This document shows positions 45,264-54,044 of a DNA stretch of 64,000 bases, in pieces. A program made the translations under genes and the position numbers. The DNA is taken from assembly GCA_050187875.1 (NCBI GenBank), contig JBFWXB010000002.1, forward strand, positions 135,727 to 199,726, written 5' to 3'. Below the pieces are notes generated by a model that searched no databases, was not told the DNA's origin, and was given only the letters and a program-made list of their open reading frames with translations. The stretch is from JAFKKS01 sp050187875. Lineage in GTDB: Bacteria > Pseudomonadota > Alphaproteobacteria > Rhizobiales > Xanthobacteraceae. Within the stretch, counting starts at the first letter, position 1, and every line of letters begins with the position of its first letter.

Positions 45264-46333
45264 GCTTCCTCCGGCAACACCACAACGCGTGCCGGATCGC
45301 AGGCGACCGTGACCTGCTCATGGCCCGATGGCGGCAGCGACGACATCAGCTGCAACACGGTGCCGTCCGGCATCTTCACCTGGAAGCGCGTGAGCGCGCC
45401 GAGATATTCAATCTCGCCCAAAGCCCCGCTGAGCGTGAGCCATCCGGGTGGCGGCGTTTCGCCCGCGCCCAGCAGGCGCAATGCTTCCGGCCGCAACGAG
45501 ACGGCCACGCCCTGCCCCGGCGCGATGGCCGCGCCCTGCATATTGGCTTTGATCGCCGTGCCGGCGACTACGATCTCCGCCACTTCGCTGGCGCGCGCGG
45601 CGACCTTGCCCTTCAGGAGGTTTGTCGTGCCGACGAAACTGGCGACGAACGCCGTCGCCGGCTGCTCGTAGATCTCCTTCGGGGTCGCGCAGTGCTCGAC
45701 GCGACCGCTCCGCATCACGGCGATGCGGTCCGACATCGAGAGCGCCTCCTCCTGGTCATGCGTGACATAGAGAACAGTGATGCCGAGTGTCTTTTGCAGG
45801 CGGCGGATTTCGCTGCGCATCTCGACGCGCAGCTTGGCGTCGAGGTTCGAGAGCGGTTCGTCGAGGAGGAGCACATGCGGCTCGATCACGACCGCGCGGG
45901 CGATGGCGACGCGCTGGAGCTGGCCGCCCGACAGTTGATACGGCCAGCGCGTGCCGTAGCCGCCGAGCTGCACGAGCTTCAGTGCGGCCTCGACCCGGCG
46001 CTCGATCTCGGGCTTGGCAACGCTGCGCGCGCGCAGACCGTAAGCGACATTGTCGCCGACCTTCATGTTGGGGAACACCGCATAGTTCTGGAACACCATG
46101 CCGGTGTTGCGCTTATAGGCCGGCAGCGTGTCGATGCGCGTATCGCCGAAGAAGATGCGGCCGCCGTCGAGCGGATTGAAGCCGGCGACCATGCGCAACA
46201 GCGTCGTTTTCCCGCATCCCGAAGGGCCGAGCAGCGTGAAGAACTCGCCATCGCGGATGTCGAGCGAAATGCCGTCAACGGCGCGCACGCTGCCGAACGT
46301 GCGCGAGACGTTATCGATCTTGATCGCAGTCAC
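45260..46333 (-). CDS. ABC transporter ATP-binding protein (FbpC/PotA class)
   Basis: ATPase of 357 residues. Walker A GPSGCGKTT (36-44), Q-loop in GMVFQNYAVFPNM, signature LSGGQ (134-138) and Walker B LLLDEPLSNLDA precede the H-loop YVTHDQEE. The last ~110 residues form a TOBE-type regulatory domain, with SLRPEALRLL typical of this class. The start is GTG. It lies between the binding-protein and permease genes, overlapping the latter by four bases. Iron, polyamine or aminophosphonate transport are all possible from the fold alone. Confidence 0.88.
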   Translation of the reverse strand: MTAIKIDNVSRTFGSVRAVDGISLDIRDGEFFTLLGPSGCGKTTLLRMVAGFNPLDGGRIFFGDTRIDTLPAYKRNTGMVFQNYAVFPNMKVGDNVAYGLRARSVAKPEIERRVEAALKLVQLGGYGTRWPYQLSGGQLQRVAIARAVVIEPHVLLLDEPLSNLDAKLRVEMRSEIRRLQKTLGITVLYVTHDQEEALSMSDRIAVMRSGRVEHCATPKEIYEQPATAFVASFVGTTNLLKGKVAARASEVAEIVVAGTAIKANMQGAAIAPGQGVAVSLRPEALRLLGAGETPPPGWLTLSGALGEIEYLGALTRFQVKMPDGTVLQLMSSLPPSGHEQVTVACDPARVVVLPEEA

Positions 46334-46357
46334 GCAGTGTGCTCGCGCAGCGTGGCG

Positions 46358-47356
46358 TCAGCGCGTCTGCCGGATGAGCTCCTGCAGGCGCTTCAGCGTC
46401 TCGGGCCGCTTCTCGGTCCAGCCTTGCTCGTCGTAGGGGAAGATCTTGAGCTTGGCGAGAGGCGGCATCTTGCCGGGAAGGTTCTCGAGGTCGAGATCGT
46501 CACGCGCGGGGCGGCGGAAGGCAAGTTTGAGAATGGCCTCGCGCACATCCTTGCGCGTCACGTAGTCGACGAACTTCTTCGCGTTCTCCGTATGCGGCCC
46601 GCCCTTGATGACCGCAACGCCTTCCATCTGCGTCGCCGTGCCGTCCGAAGGATAGATGACCTTCACCGGCGCGCCGTTCGAGGCCCATTGATAACCGGCA
46701 TATTCGAGCGAAATGCCAAGCGGAAACTCGCCGTTGCCGACGCCCTGGAAAACGAGGCTCGACCGGTTGAGCACCTTCGTATTGGTGAGGAGCTTGCCGA
46801 GCTTCTCCCAACCTTGATCGCCCCACATTTGCACCAGCAGCGTGGTGTTCGAATAGGCGGAGCCGGAATTGCTCGGATCGGTGAACGCGATCTTGCCCTT
46901 CCATTTCGGATCGATGAGGTCGGCCCAGCTCTTCGGACCCTCGGCCTCGGACAATTGCTTCGTGTTCTGCAGGATGACGAGAAGGTGCACGTTCGTGCCG
47001 ATCCAGCGATCCTCGGGATCGCGGAACTCGGCCGGCACCGCCGCTTTGTTTTTCGACGCGTAAGGCTGGAGCAGCATGCGGTTGGCGTTGAGGAGCGAGC
47101 GGCTCACGCCCCAGACGATGTCACCGAGCGGGCGCTCCTTTTCCGACTGCACGCGGCGGAAGATGACGCCGGAGCCGGCCTCGACTCCTTCAACCTCGAT
47201 GCCGGTTTCCTTCTTGAACGCATCGAAGGTGAAGCGGTTGAGCGTCGCGTCGTTGGAGGTATAGACGACGACCTTCTCCTGTGCCGCGACTGGCAAGGCG
47301 ATCCCCGCTGTCGCGGTGGCGATGAGTAAAGCGGACAAGTGACGGCGCGTCAGCAT
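46358..47356 (-). CDS. Extracellular solute-binding protein (iron/aminophosphonate type)
   Basis: Periplasmic binding protein of 332 residues, with a Sec signal ending PVAAQ and a mature start EKVVVYTSNDATLNRFTFDAF (key VVVYTSNDATLN). This is the opening of FbpA- and AepX-like receptors. The region SNTTLLVQMWGDQGW is part of the hinge. In iron-binding FbpA a C-terminal pair of tyrosines ligates Fe3+; here YAGYQWASNG carries candidate tyrosines but the pattern is not decisive. AGGGGGAATTC precedes the ATG. It is downstream of the aminotransferase gene by about 100 bases. Confidence 0.85.
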   Translation of the reverse strand: MLTRRHLSALLIATATAGIALPVAAQEKVVVYTSNDATLNRFTFDAFKKETGIEVEGVEAGSGVIFRRVQSEKERPLGDIVWGVSRSLLNANRMLLQPYASKNKAAVPAEFRDPEDRWIGTNVHLLVILQNTKQLSEAEGPKSWADLIDPKWKGKIAFTDPSNSGSAYSNTTLLVQMWGDQGWEKLGKLLTNTKVLNRSSLVFQGVGNGEFPLGISLEYAGYQWASNGAPVKVIYPSDGTATQMEGVAVIKGGPHTENAKKFVDYVTRKDVREAILKLAFRRPARDDLDLENLPGKMPPLAKLKIFPYDEQGWTEKRPETLKRLQELIRQTR

Positions 47357-47453
47357 AAGAATTCCCCCTAGGTTGATTTTTGGCGCGGTGAGCGAGCGCA
47401 AATAGCAGCGTATCGAAATCAAGCAAGAAGACAAAGCCCGATTGGCGGGACCG

Positions 47454-48638
47454 TCAAGTCGAGGAGAATATTTCGGCCGCGGCCGCGCAGCCGGCGCCAG
47501 GACGCGGCGACAGGCCGAGATCGCGCAGCGTGCTTTCGAGAATCTGCAGGTCGGTCATGACGTCGCCCGCCGAGAGCGCGCCCATCGTGCCGAAGCGGAT
47601 GACCTTGCCCGAAAGCTTGCCGCGTTGACTCGCGATCACGGTGTGATAGCGCGCGTGCATGTGGCGCACGACCTTGAGGCCGTCGACACCCTCCGGCACA
47701 GCAAGCACGCTCACCGTTGCCGAAAGCGGCCGACCGGTCGGAAAGATCGGAAAGCCGAGCGCGCCACATCCTGCCCGCAGGGCTTCGCCATTGCGCTTAT
47801 GGCGCGCGAAGACATTCGCGAGGCCTTCCTCGTGGATCATGGTGAGCGCCACATGCTGGCCCATCACCAACGACACTGGCGCGGTGAACGCGGTCTCTTC
47901 CTTCTCGGCCGCCGCCCTGGCGCGACGGAAATCGAAATAGAAGCGCGGAATACCCGAGGCCTTCTCGACCGCGGCCATCCCCTTCTCGCTCACGGCGACG
48001 TAGCCAAGGCCCGGCGGGCACATCAGTGCCTTCTGCGACGCGGAGACAAGGATGTCGACGCCCCATTCGTCCATGCGCAGTTCGATGCCGGCGGCGCCGC
48101 TCACCGAATCGACGACAAGCACGGCATCGGTCTCGCGCACCAGCGCGCCGATGCCGGCGATGTCGGCGACCACGCCTGTGGCGCTCTCATTGTGCACGCA
48201 GACGACGGCGCGATAGTTGCGCTGTTTCAGCCGCGCGCGCACCGCTTCGAGATCGGGCGCTTCGCCCCATTCGACGGCCAGCCGGTCGACGACAGCGCCC
48301 ATGCCTTCCGCAATGCTCGCGAAGCGTTCCCCGAACTGGCCGTGGATGATGACGAGCACGGGCTCGCCCGGCGTGACGACGTTCGCGAGCGCGGCTTCCA
48401 TCATGCCCGTGCCCGACGCCGCATAGACATAAACGTCGCGCTTCGTGCCGAAGACCGGCTTGAGCATCTGCGCCGTCTCGCCGATGACCGTGCGGAATTC
48501 CGGGCCGCGATGCGACACCACCGGCAGCATCAGCGCGGCGCGCACCCGCTCAGGGATCGCGGTCGGCCCCGGCAGTCGCAAGCGGTAGTCGGACGGAATG
48601 GTGAGCAGGCTCACCGGCGGCGGTGCGGGAATGTTCAT
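47454..48638 (-). CDS. Class V aminotransferase
   Basis: PLP aminotransferase of 394 residues, related to alanine-glyoxylate, serine-glyoxylate and 2-aminoethylphosphonate aminotransferases. LPGPTAIPERVRAALMLPVV and SHRGPEF mark the substrate-binding N-terminus, SGTGMMEAALANV the PLP phosphate loop and VDSVSGAAGIEL with the aspartate. The cofactor lysine lies in LVSASQKALMCPPGLG. It is the first gene of a co-directional block with an ABC importer and a threonine aldolase-like enzyme. A 16-bp palindrome lies just upstream of its start. The amino donor and acceptor are not determined. Confidence 0.88.
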   Translation of the reverse strand: MNIPAPPPVSLLTIPSDYRLRLPGPTAIPERVRAALMLPVVSHRGPEFRTVIGETAQMLKPVFGTKRDVYVYAASGTGMMEAALANVVTPGEPVLVIIHGQFGERFASIAEGMGAVVDRLAVEWGEAPDLEAVRARLKQRNYRAVVCVHNESATGVVADIAGIGALVRETDAVLVVDSVSGAAGIELRMDEWGVDILVSASQKALMCPPGLGYVAVSEKGMAAVEKASGIPRFYFDFRRARAAAEKEETAFTAPVSLVMGQHVALTMIHEEGLANVFARHKRNGEALRAGCGALGFPIFPTGRPLSATVSVLAVPEGVDGLKVVRHMHARYHTVIASQRGKLSGKVIRFGTMGALSAGDVMTDLQILESTLRDLGLSPRPGAGCAAAAEIFSST

Positions 48639-48642
48639 AGCC

Positions 48643-48658
48643 CATTTGTATACAAATG
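48643..48658. promoter_or_regulatory. Perfect 16-bp palindrome, candidate operator
   Basis: CATTTGTATACAAATG is a perfect inverted repeat beginning five bases upstream of the aminotransferase start codon. Its core, TTGTATACAA, matches the shape of operators bound by GntR-family (FadR branch) regulators, and the distance suggests that repressor binding would block the leader. No typical ribosome binding site fits between it and the ATG. No GntR gene lies in the window, so the regulator would act in trans. Confidence 0.55.
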
Positions 48659-48793
48659 TGCGCCTTCCGCGGCAATAGCGGCCCAGGGTTCAGCCGGCAA
48701 AGTTCGCGCGGGTGTGATGCATCTCACAGGTGAACCGAACGCCGTGCCGTAACGACTGAAGGGCGAATGATCGCACTCAGGAGGAGGACGGCC

Positions 48794-49051
48794 ATGGTGA
48801 AAGACGCACGTTCCGGAGTGGACGACCAAGGGGAGACAGACGGGTGGATCAAGTCGGCGGCACTCATCGCGACGCTGTTCGTCGCCATGTTGGCCTCGAT
48901 CATCATTTTCGGAGAAAAGCTCCACTCCCACGATTCCGTGACGGATGTGAGCGCGTCCAAGCAGCAGGACGATGCGCCGGCATATCAGGAATTGATGAAG
49001 ACCATCGACCTGGACAAGCTTCCCGTCCAGCAGATCGACGATCCGGTCTGA
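48794..49051 (+). CDS. Small single-pass membrane protein
   Basis: Unrecognised protein of 85 residues, divergent from the aminotransferase gene. The ATG at 48794 is preceded by GAGGAGGAC, a strong ribosome binding site. An upstream in-frame ATG at 48767 lacks one. The single hydrophobic segment is about residues 21-41 (WIKSAALIATLFVAMLASIIIF), followed by an acidic/polar tail that ends DLDKLPVQQIDDPV. No family recognised. It ends about 80 bases before the left attachment repeat of the integrated element. Confidence 0.6.
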   Translation: MVKDARSGVDDQGETDGWIKSAALIATLFVAMLASIIIFGEKLHSHDSVTDVSASKQQDDAPAYQELMKTIDLDKLPVQQIDDPV

Positions 49052-49121
49052 TGCCGCCAAGAACACCAGGCGCGCCGCCCGCTTTGCGGCGCGCAAAACC
49101 ACTCGAAGGACCCGACAATCG

Positions 49122-49567
<446 letters not shown>

Positions 49568-49571
<4 letters not shown>

Positions 49572-49810
49572 TGGCTCGGCAACGCCATCGGCGCCACGCA
49601 CGGGCGCTTGCCTTCCTTAGAACGCGCAATCAGGCGTCGGCCCTGGAAATCGGCGCCGCGGCCGTCCGGGGCGAGCCATGGGCTGCAAGCCCGAAGGTCT
49701 GGAAGGCCGTCGAATCGATCGGCCTGGCCTTGGCGATCGAGCTTGTGAATGCCGGCCAAGCGCAAGCAACCCGCTCCAATCAATTTCGCAGCACGCCGCC
49801 GGCCGCCTAA
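49568..49810 (+). CDS. Small helical protein at the left end of the element
   Basis: Unrecognised protein of 80 residues starting MMARQRH, with the ATG overlapping the stop of the preceding frame. The middle RTRNQASALEIGAAAVRGEP is amphipathic helix then turn, and WKAVESIGLALAIELVNAGQ is a second helix. The shape recalls a short helix-turn-helix or a small adaptor, but no motif is certain. Short proteins of this style occur at the start of small alphaproteobacterial integrative elements, from memory only. Another frame on the opposite strand is a shadow. Confidence 0.5.
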
Positions 49811-50183
49811 AGGCCGGTGACATAGCCCTCCGACTTGGCGCCAGCACCCGGAACATGACGGGGCAGCGCCGCCGGGCAGCGAAGAAAATTCCCGGAAGTG
49901 AGTTACCTCACCGCCGCGCGAGCCTGACGGATAGGGCAGCGCGGCGCCGCCGTGTCACCGCTAGGTGAAGGGGAATCCCGGTCAGGGCTGACAGCACGAC
50001 CCCAGCCCGCGCCCGCAAGGGCAACCCGGTTATCCGTTGCGTTCAGGCTCCAGACGTTCGGCTCCGCCGTTCAGAGTGACGCAATCCTCCCAGTTTCATC
50101 GCTGGGGGGAATTGCGCCCTCACCACCGTTCTCACCACCGTTCAGAACCCTTAGAATGATGCTCGGAGTGAGGGAGGACGGCA
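49811..50183. other. Non-coding region with short direct repeats
   Basis: No convincing gene was found in these 373 bases. It holds a 12-base tandem direct repeat, TCACCACCGTTC at 50120 and 50132, and the related CCGCCGTTCAGAG near 50066, so a CCGTTCAGA-like unit occurs three times. It ends with GAGTGAGGGAGGACGGCA, the ribosome binding site for the next gene. Positioned ahead of the head gene block, it is a candidate for regulator binding, replication origin or packaging recognition. Confidence 0.4.
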
Positions 50184-50384
50184 ATGAGAGATAACGAGAT
50201 TCCGATGGAGGACGAAATTGCGATTGCGAACGCGAAGGTGACGGCGGAGCACCACCGGCAGCTTCGAGAATGGGGCTTTGTCGCGCATCGCGATCCGAGC
50301 GGCCGGTTGTCATTCATCCAGCGCGATGTTTACGCCGAGCTTGTCGCGGCCGGGAAGATCGAGCCGGGCAGCGCGGTGCAGTAG
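50184..50384 (+). CDS. Small hypothetical protein of the element
   Basis: Unrecognised protein of 66 residues. GGGAGGA lies six bases upstream of the ATG, a strong site. It is rich in charged residues: MRDNEIPMEDEIAIANAKVT, then HHRQLREWGFVAHRDPSGRL. The segment RQLREWGFVAHRD could be a recognition helix but is too short to call. It precedes the head-completion-like gene by about 100 bases. Confidence 0.6.
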   Translation: MRDNEIPMEDEIAIANAKVTAEHHRQLREWGFVAHRDPSGRLSFIQRDVYAELVAAGKIEPGSAVQ

Positions 50385-50420
50385 CCGGCGGACCGGCGTG
50401 TTGATCCATTGGAGGGCGGC

Positions 50421-50481
50421 ATGTCTCGGCATGTCCCCGCTTGGGATTGAGTGAGTTTCGCAATGCCCTGATTTTCTGGGC
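50421..50481 (+). promoter_or_regulatory. Leader: nine-codon mini frame and start-proximal hairpin
   Basis: GGAGGGCGGC precedes an ATG at 50421 that opens a nine-codon frame (MSRHVPAWD) ending at TGA 50448-50450. Just after it, ATGCCC at 50463 and GGGCAT at 50478 can pair around TGATTTTCT. This would cover the start codon and possible ribosome site of the following gene. Coupling of leader translation to that hairpin is a plausible but unproved regulatory arrangement. Confidence 0.35.
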
Positions 50482-50838
50482 ATGTCGGTACTCGAAGGCG
50501 AAATTGCTGAAACGGTCGCGGACGCGCTGCTAGAAGCGGCTATCCCGCTTGACCTTGTGCTGACGCGCACGACGCCCGGCGGCGGCGATCCCTTCGACCC
50601 CGACCCACCGACAAGCACTGACTACGCCTGCAAAGGCTTCCTCGATAGCTACAGCGTCCTTGAGCGGGCCGGCTCCCTGATCGAGGCCGGCGACGCCAAG
50701 ATTGTGATCGTCGCCACAACGCTCTCGATCGAGCCAGCACCGGGCGACAGCGTGACGGTGCGAGGCAAGAGCTACGCAATCGTCAACGTATCGGCTGATC
50801 CCGCCGTCGCCCTCTACGAGCTTCAGGGGCGCGCGTGA
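50482..50838 (+). CDS. Putative head-completion (stopper-like) protein
   Basis: Protein of 118 residues. An N-terminal helix (about 1-25) is followed by a mostly beta body that ends with APGDSVTVRGKSYAIVNVSA, DPAVALYELQGRA. This GDxVTxxGxxYxIxxVxxDPA pattern is like the gpFII/SPP1 gp16-type head-completion proteins, as read by eye. It overlaps the TerL start by a few bases (GTGATG). If right, it closes the filled head and makes the tail-joining surface. It is placed first, before the terminase, while most HK97-type phages have it after the capsid gene. Confidence 0.55.
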   Translation: MSVLEGEIAETVADALLEAAIPLDLVLTRTTPGGGDPFDPDPPTSTDYACKGFLDSYSVLERAGSLIEAGDAKIVIVATTLSIEPAPGDSVTVRGKSYAIVNVSADPAVALYELQGRA

Positions 50839-52490
50839 TGCGGGAGGCTGCTCGGCATCATCCAAAGGCGAAAAGCGCACCCACGCGCCCCTGCCACAGT
50901 GCAGAAGCGGTGCCAATGCCCAGCGATGCGGGAAGGACGACCAGCGCGGAGCGGGATAGGGAATTCTCGCTATCCGCTTCCGGGCGGGCCGAGGCTGCAA
51001 TCCGTTTCATCGAAAACCTTCGGATTCCCGAGGGGCCTTTGGCGGGCCGCAAGATCAAGCTGGCGGGTTTTCAGCGGCGCTTCATCGAGGGGGCGCTGGC
51101 CGACGGCATCACCATTGCGGCGTTCTCGGCGGGCCGCGGTTCGGCCAAAACGATGCTCGGCTCGGCGCTGTGTCTGGCGGCGCTTCTCGGCAAGATCGAT
51201 CCGCAGCCGCGGCGTGAAGTGATCGTTGCCGCCAAGGTCCGCGACCAAGGCATGGTCGCGTTCCGCTACATTGAGGGCCTTGCCGCTTCCCTGCCAATTG
51301 CGACCCGCAAAAAGCTGACGTTCGTAAAGGCGCCCCGGTTGGAGGTGCGCTTCGACGGCGACGGCGGTGGCCATGCCTTGCGAGTGCTGGCCAGTGACGC
51401 CCGCAACGCCTTGGGTCTGAGCCCGGTGTTCGCCCTTCTGGACGAGCGCGGCTTCTGGTTGCCGGAAGGCGATCGGCTCGAAGAAGCAATCCTTACCGCG
51501 CTCGGCAAGCGTTCCGGCCGATGCATCGCCATGAGCACGTCGGCGCCGAATGATGCGCACAGCTTCAGCCGGCTGCTCGATGATCCCGGCGAAGGCGTTT
51601 ACGTGCAAGAGCACAGGGCGCCGGACGGTTGCGAGCCTGACGACATCGAGGCGCTGAAGATCGCCAATCCGGGCAGCGCCGAAGGTATCGGCCCCAGCCT
51701 GTCATGGCTCGCCGCGCAAGGGCGCCGGGCGGCTGCACGGGGCGGCAACGCGCTCGCCAGCCATCGGCTCTTTGTTCTCAATCAGCGCACGTCGGACGAA
51801 ACCCGCTCGGTGCTTATCGAGGTGTCGCGCTGGCTCGCCTGCGAGGTTGCCGAGCTTCCGCCGCGCGAGGGGCCGCTGGTGTGCGGGCTCGATTTGGGCG
51901 GCTCGGCGTCGATGAGCGCATGGGCGAATTTTTGGCCTGAGACGGGGCGGCTCGAAGCCTACGGCGCGTTCGCCGCAAAGCCGGACCTGCTTGAGCGCGG
52001 CCGGCAGGACGGCGTGGCGGATCGATATTGCGAAATGCAGCGGCGCGGCGAGTTGGTGACGCTCGGGCAAAACATCGTTCCGGTGCATGAGTTCGTGACG
52101 GCGATGCTGGCGAAGCTGGAAGGCTACCCGGTCGCCACCGTCGTCTGCGATCGATTCCGGCAAGCGGAGTTTCTGGAAGCTCTGGCCAAAGCCGGGCTGC
52201 GGATCGTGCCGACGTTCCGCGGCATGGGCTGGAAGGACGGTGCGGCCGACGTGGAAGCGGCGCGCGCCGCGATCTTCGACGGCAAAGTGAAAACGCTCGC
52301 GAGCCTGCTTCTGCGCAGCGCCTTCGCTGACGCGATCACGGTGTCCGATCTGGCGGGAAACGCGAAAATTGCGAAGGGCCGCGCAACGGGCCGCATCGAT
52401 GCCGCATGCGCGGCGGTGCTGGCCGTGGCCGAAGGGCAGCGGCGCGCCGCACGTCCCGCACCCAAAGCGAGGGCGGCGGCATGGGTGTGA
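50835..52490 (+). CDS. Phage terminase large subunit
   Basis: DNA-packaging motor of 551 residues. ATPase: Walker A GRGSAKT (100-106), Walker B LLDE (about 201-204) with SMST-like coupling near 233. Nuclease: aspartates at about 353 (GLDLGGS), 439 (VVCDR) and 522 (GRIDAAC), as expected for the RNase H-like domain. The start is GTG at 50835 with ATG at 50838. Its end overlaps the HNH gene by ten bases. No small terminase is recognisable before it, unlike most tailed phages. Confidence 0.85.
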   Translation: MMREAARHHPKAKSAPTRPCHSAEAVPMPSDAGRTTSAERDREFSLSASGRAEAAIRFIENLRIPEGPLAGRKIKLAGFQRRFIEGALADGITIAAFSAGRGSAKTMLGSALCLAALLGKIDPQPRREVIVAAKVRDQGMVAFRYIEGLAASLPIATRKKLTFVKAPRLEVRFDGDGGGHALRVLASDARNALGLSPVFALLDERGFWLPEGDRLEEAILTALGKRSGRCIAMSTSAPNDAHSFSRLLDDPGEGVYVQEHRAPDGCEPDDIEALKIANPGSAEGIGPSLSWLAAQGRRAAARGGNALASHRLFVLNQRTSDETRSVLIEVSRWLACEVAELPPREGPLVCGLDLGGSASMSAWANFWPETGRLEAYGAFAAKPDLLERGRQDGVADRYCEMQRRGELVTLGQNIVPVHEFVTAMLAKLEGYPVATVVCDRFRQAEFLEALAKAGLRIVPTFRGMGWKDGAADVEAARAAIFDGKVKTLASLLLRSAFADAITVSDLAGNAKIAKGRATGRIDAACAAVLAVAEGQRRAARPAPKARAAAWV

Positions 52491-52789
52491 CTTACACGCG
52501 CGCCGGCGCCGCGCTCTATCGGTCCCCGCAATGGAAGGCGGTGCGCCTGCTCGCCAAGCGGCGCGACGGTTGGAAATGCCGCGAGTGCGGCGCGCGCGGG
52601 CGGCTTGAGGTTCATCACATCGAGCGCGTGAGGGACCGGCCAGAGCTCGCCTTTCAGTTGGACAACCTCAAGACCTTGTGCGGGCGGTGTCACGCTCGCG
52701 TCACCGCAATCGAAACCGGCATAGCGCCGCTCGATCCAAGCCGCGCCGCTTGGCGCGACCTACTCAAAGGAGAACTGCATCATGCTTGA
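52481..52789 (+). CDS. HNH endonuclease
   Basis: HNH protein of 102 residues. Zinc cysteines CRECG (33, 36) and CGRCH (67-71) enclose the motif LEVHHIERV (His 45, 46) and DNLKTL with the asparagine at 62. This pattern matches phage HNH proteins found beside the terminase in cos-type phages and needed with it for DNA cleavage. The ATG is at 52481, inside the terminase end. The open frame extends further upstream but would duplicate terminase sequence. Its stop overlaps the capsid gene start by a few bases. Confidence 0.9.
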   Translation: MGVTYTRAGAALYRSPQWKAVRLLAKRRDGWKCRECGARGRLEVHHIERVRDRPELAFQLDNLKTLCGRCHARVTAIETGIAPLDPSRAAWRDLLKGELHHA

Positions 52790-54044
52790 AAGCGTGAAGA
52801 TCGCGCGGCGCCAGTCTGAGATTCGTCAGGCGCTCGCCGCGCTGGTCGGCAAAGACAAGCCGACCGAAGATGAAACCCGTTCCATGGAATCCATGGACGC
52901 GGAATACCGGCAGAACGAGACGCGCTATCGCGCCGCCCTGATTGCCGAGGACGACGAACGCCGCGACGCCAAGGGCGAGCTTGAAACCCGCAGCGATCGC
53001 GAGTTTGCCGACTTGATCGGCAAGTTTGAATTGCGCCAAGTCGCGCTGGCTCTCGATGAAGGTCGGCCGCTCGACGGAGCCACCGCAGAAATCGTCACCG
53101 AGCTTCGCGGCCACGGCGGCTATCGCGGCGTCCCGGTGCCATGGGCGGCATTGGAAAAGCGTTCAGGCGAGACGATCGCAAGCGGCACGCCGGACCCCAA
53201 AGTAACGGCGCCGATCATTGACCGCATCTTCGCGGACAGCGTTGCGGTGCGCATGGGCGCCAGCATGATCAATATCGGTCAGGGCCTCCTGGAATATCCG
53301 GTCACCACGTCGGCGGTTTCCGCCGCCTGGCAGACATCGGAGACAGGTAGCGTCGGCGGCCCGACCGCTTATGCGACGACGGACAAGCCGCTGGCGCCGA
53401 ACAACACGCTCGGCGTTCAGATGAAGATAACCAGAAAGACGCTCAAGCAGAGCGGCGACGCGCTCGAACAGGCGGTGCGGCGCGACATGAACGGGTGCAT
53501 GGCCGTCGCCATGGATAAAGCCGTGTTCCTCGGCGCCGGCGCTTCTGGCGAGCCGAGCGGAGTACTGGTCGGCAGCTATGGAATCACCTCAACGGCGGTG
53601 AACGCCGCAGCGTCATGGGCGGCTTTCCGCTCCGCAGTGACCCGCTTCATGGTTGCAAATGCCGCGGCTGGTCCGGGCGCCGTGAAGCTGCTGGTTCGGC
53701 CGGAAGTTTTCGACGCCATGGACGACGCGCTGATCACGAACACGGCGGTCAGCGAGTGGGACAGGCTCACGAAAAATATCCCGGCGCCCGTCATGTCGTC
53801 CAACGCGCTCGCCGCGCCGGGCGGCTCGCCTGACATCGGCAATACGACGGCGCTGCTGACCGTCACGACGGGCGGCGTACCTCCCATTTTCGTGGGCACG
53901 TGGGGCGCGATCGATCTTATTCGCGATCCTTATAGCGACGCGGCATCCGGCGGCCTGCGGCTCACGGCGCTGGCGACGATGGACGTGACGGTTTCGCGGC
54001 CGGCGCAGCTCGAAATCCTCACCGGCGTCCAGGTGTACAACTGA
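52782..54044 (+). CDS. HK97-fold major capsid protein
   Basis: Protein of 420 residues. The N-terminal ~110 residues are charged and predicted coiled coil (SVKIARRQSEIRQALAALVG first), a probable scaffolding delta domain removed by the protease. The body from about 125 has the HK97 pattern, with KITRKTLKQSGDALEQAVRRD, GAGASGEPSGVL and an ending AQLEILTGVQVYN. It overlaps the HNH stop and the protease start (ATGA). The scaffold being fused to the capsid is a common HK97 arrangement. Confidence 0.9.
   Translation: MLESVKIARRQSEIRQALAALVGKDKPTEDETRSMESMDAEYRQNETRYRAALIAEDDERRDAKGELETRSDREFADLIGKFELRQVALALDEGRPLDGATAEIVTELRGHGGYRGVPVPWAALEKRSGETIASGTPDPKVTAPIIDRIFADSVAVRMGASMINIGQGLLEYPVTTSAVSAAWQTSETGSVGGPTAYATTDKPLAPNNTLGVQMKITRKTLKQSGDALEQAVRRDMNGCMAVAMDKAVFLGAGASGEPSGVLVGSYGITSTAVNAAASWAAFRSAVTRFMVANAAAGPGAVKLLVRPEVFDAMDDALITNTAVSEWDRLTKNIPAPVMSSNALAAPGGSPDIGNTTALLTVTTGGVPPIFVGTWGAIDLIRDPYSDAASGGLRLTALATMDVTVSRPAQLEILTGVQVYN

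Noticed and set aside
45320..47329. Long plus-strand frame of 669 codons over the importer genes
   Set aside because: It is antisense to an ATPase and a binding protein with intact motifs, and shows no family features itself.
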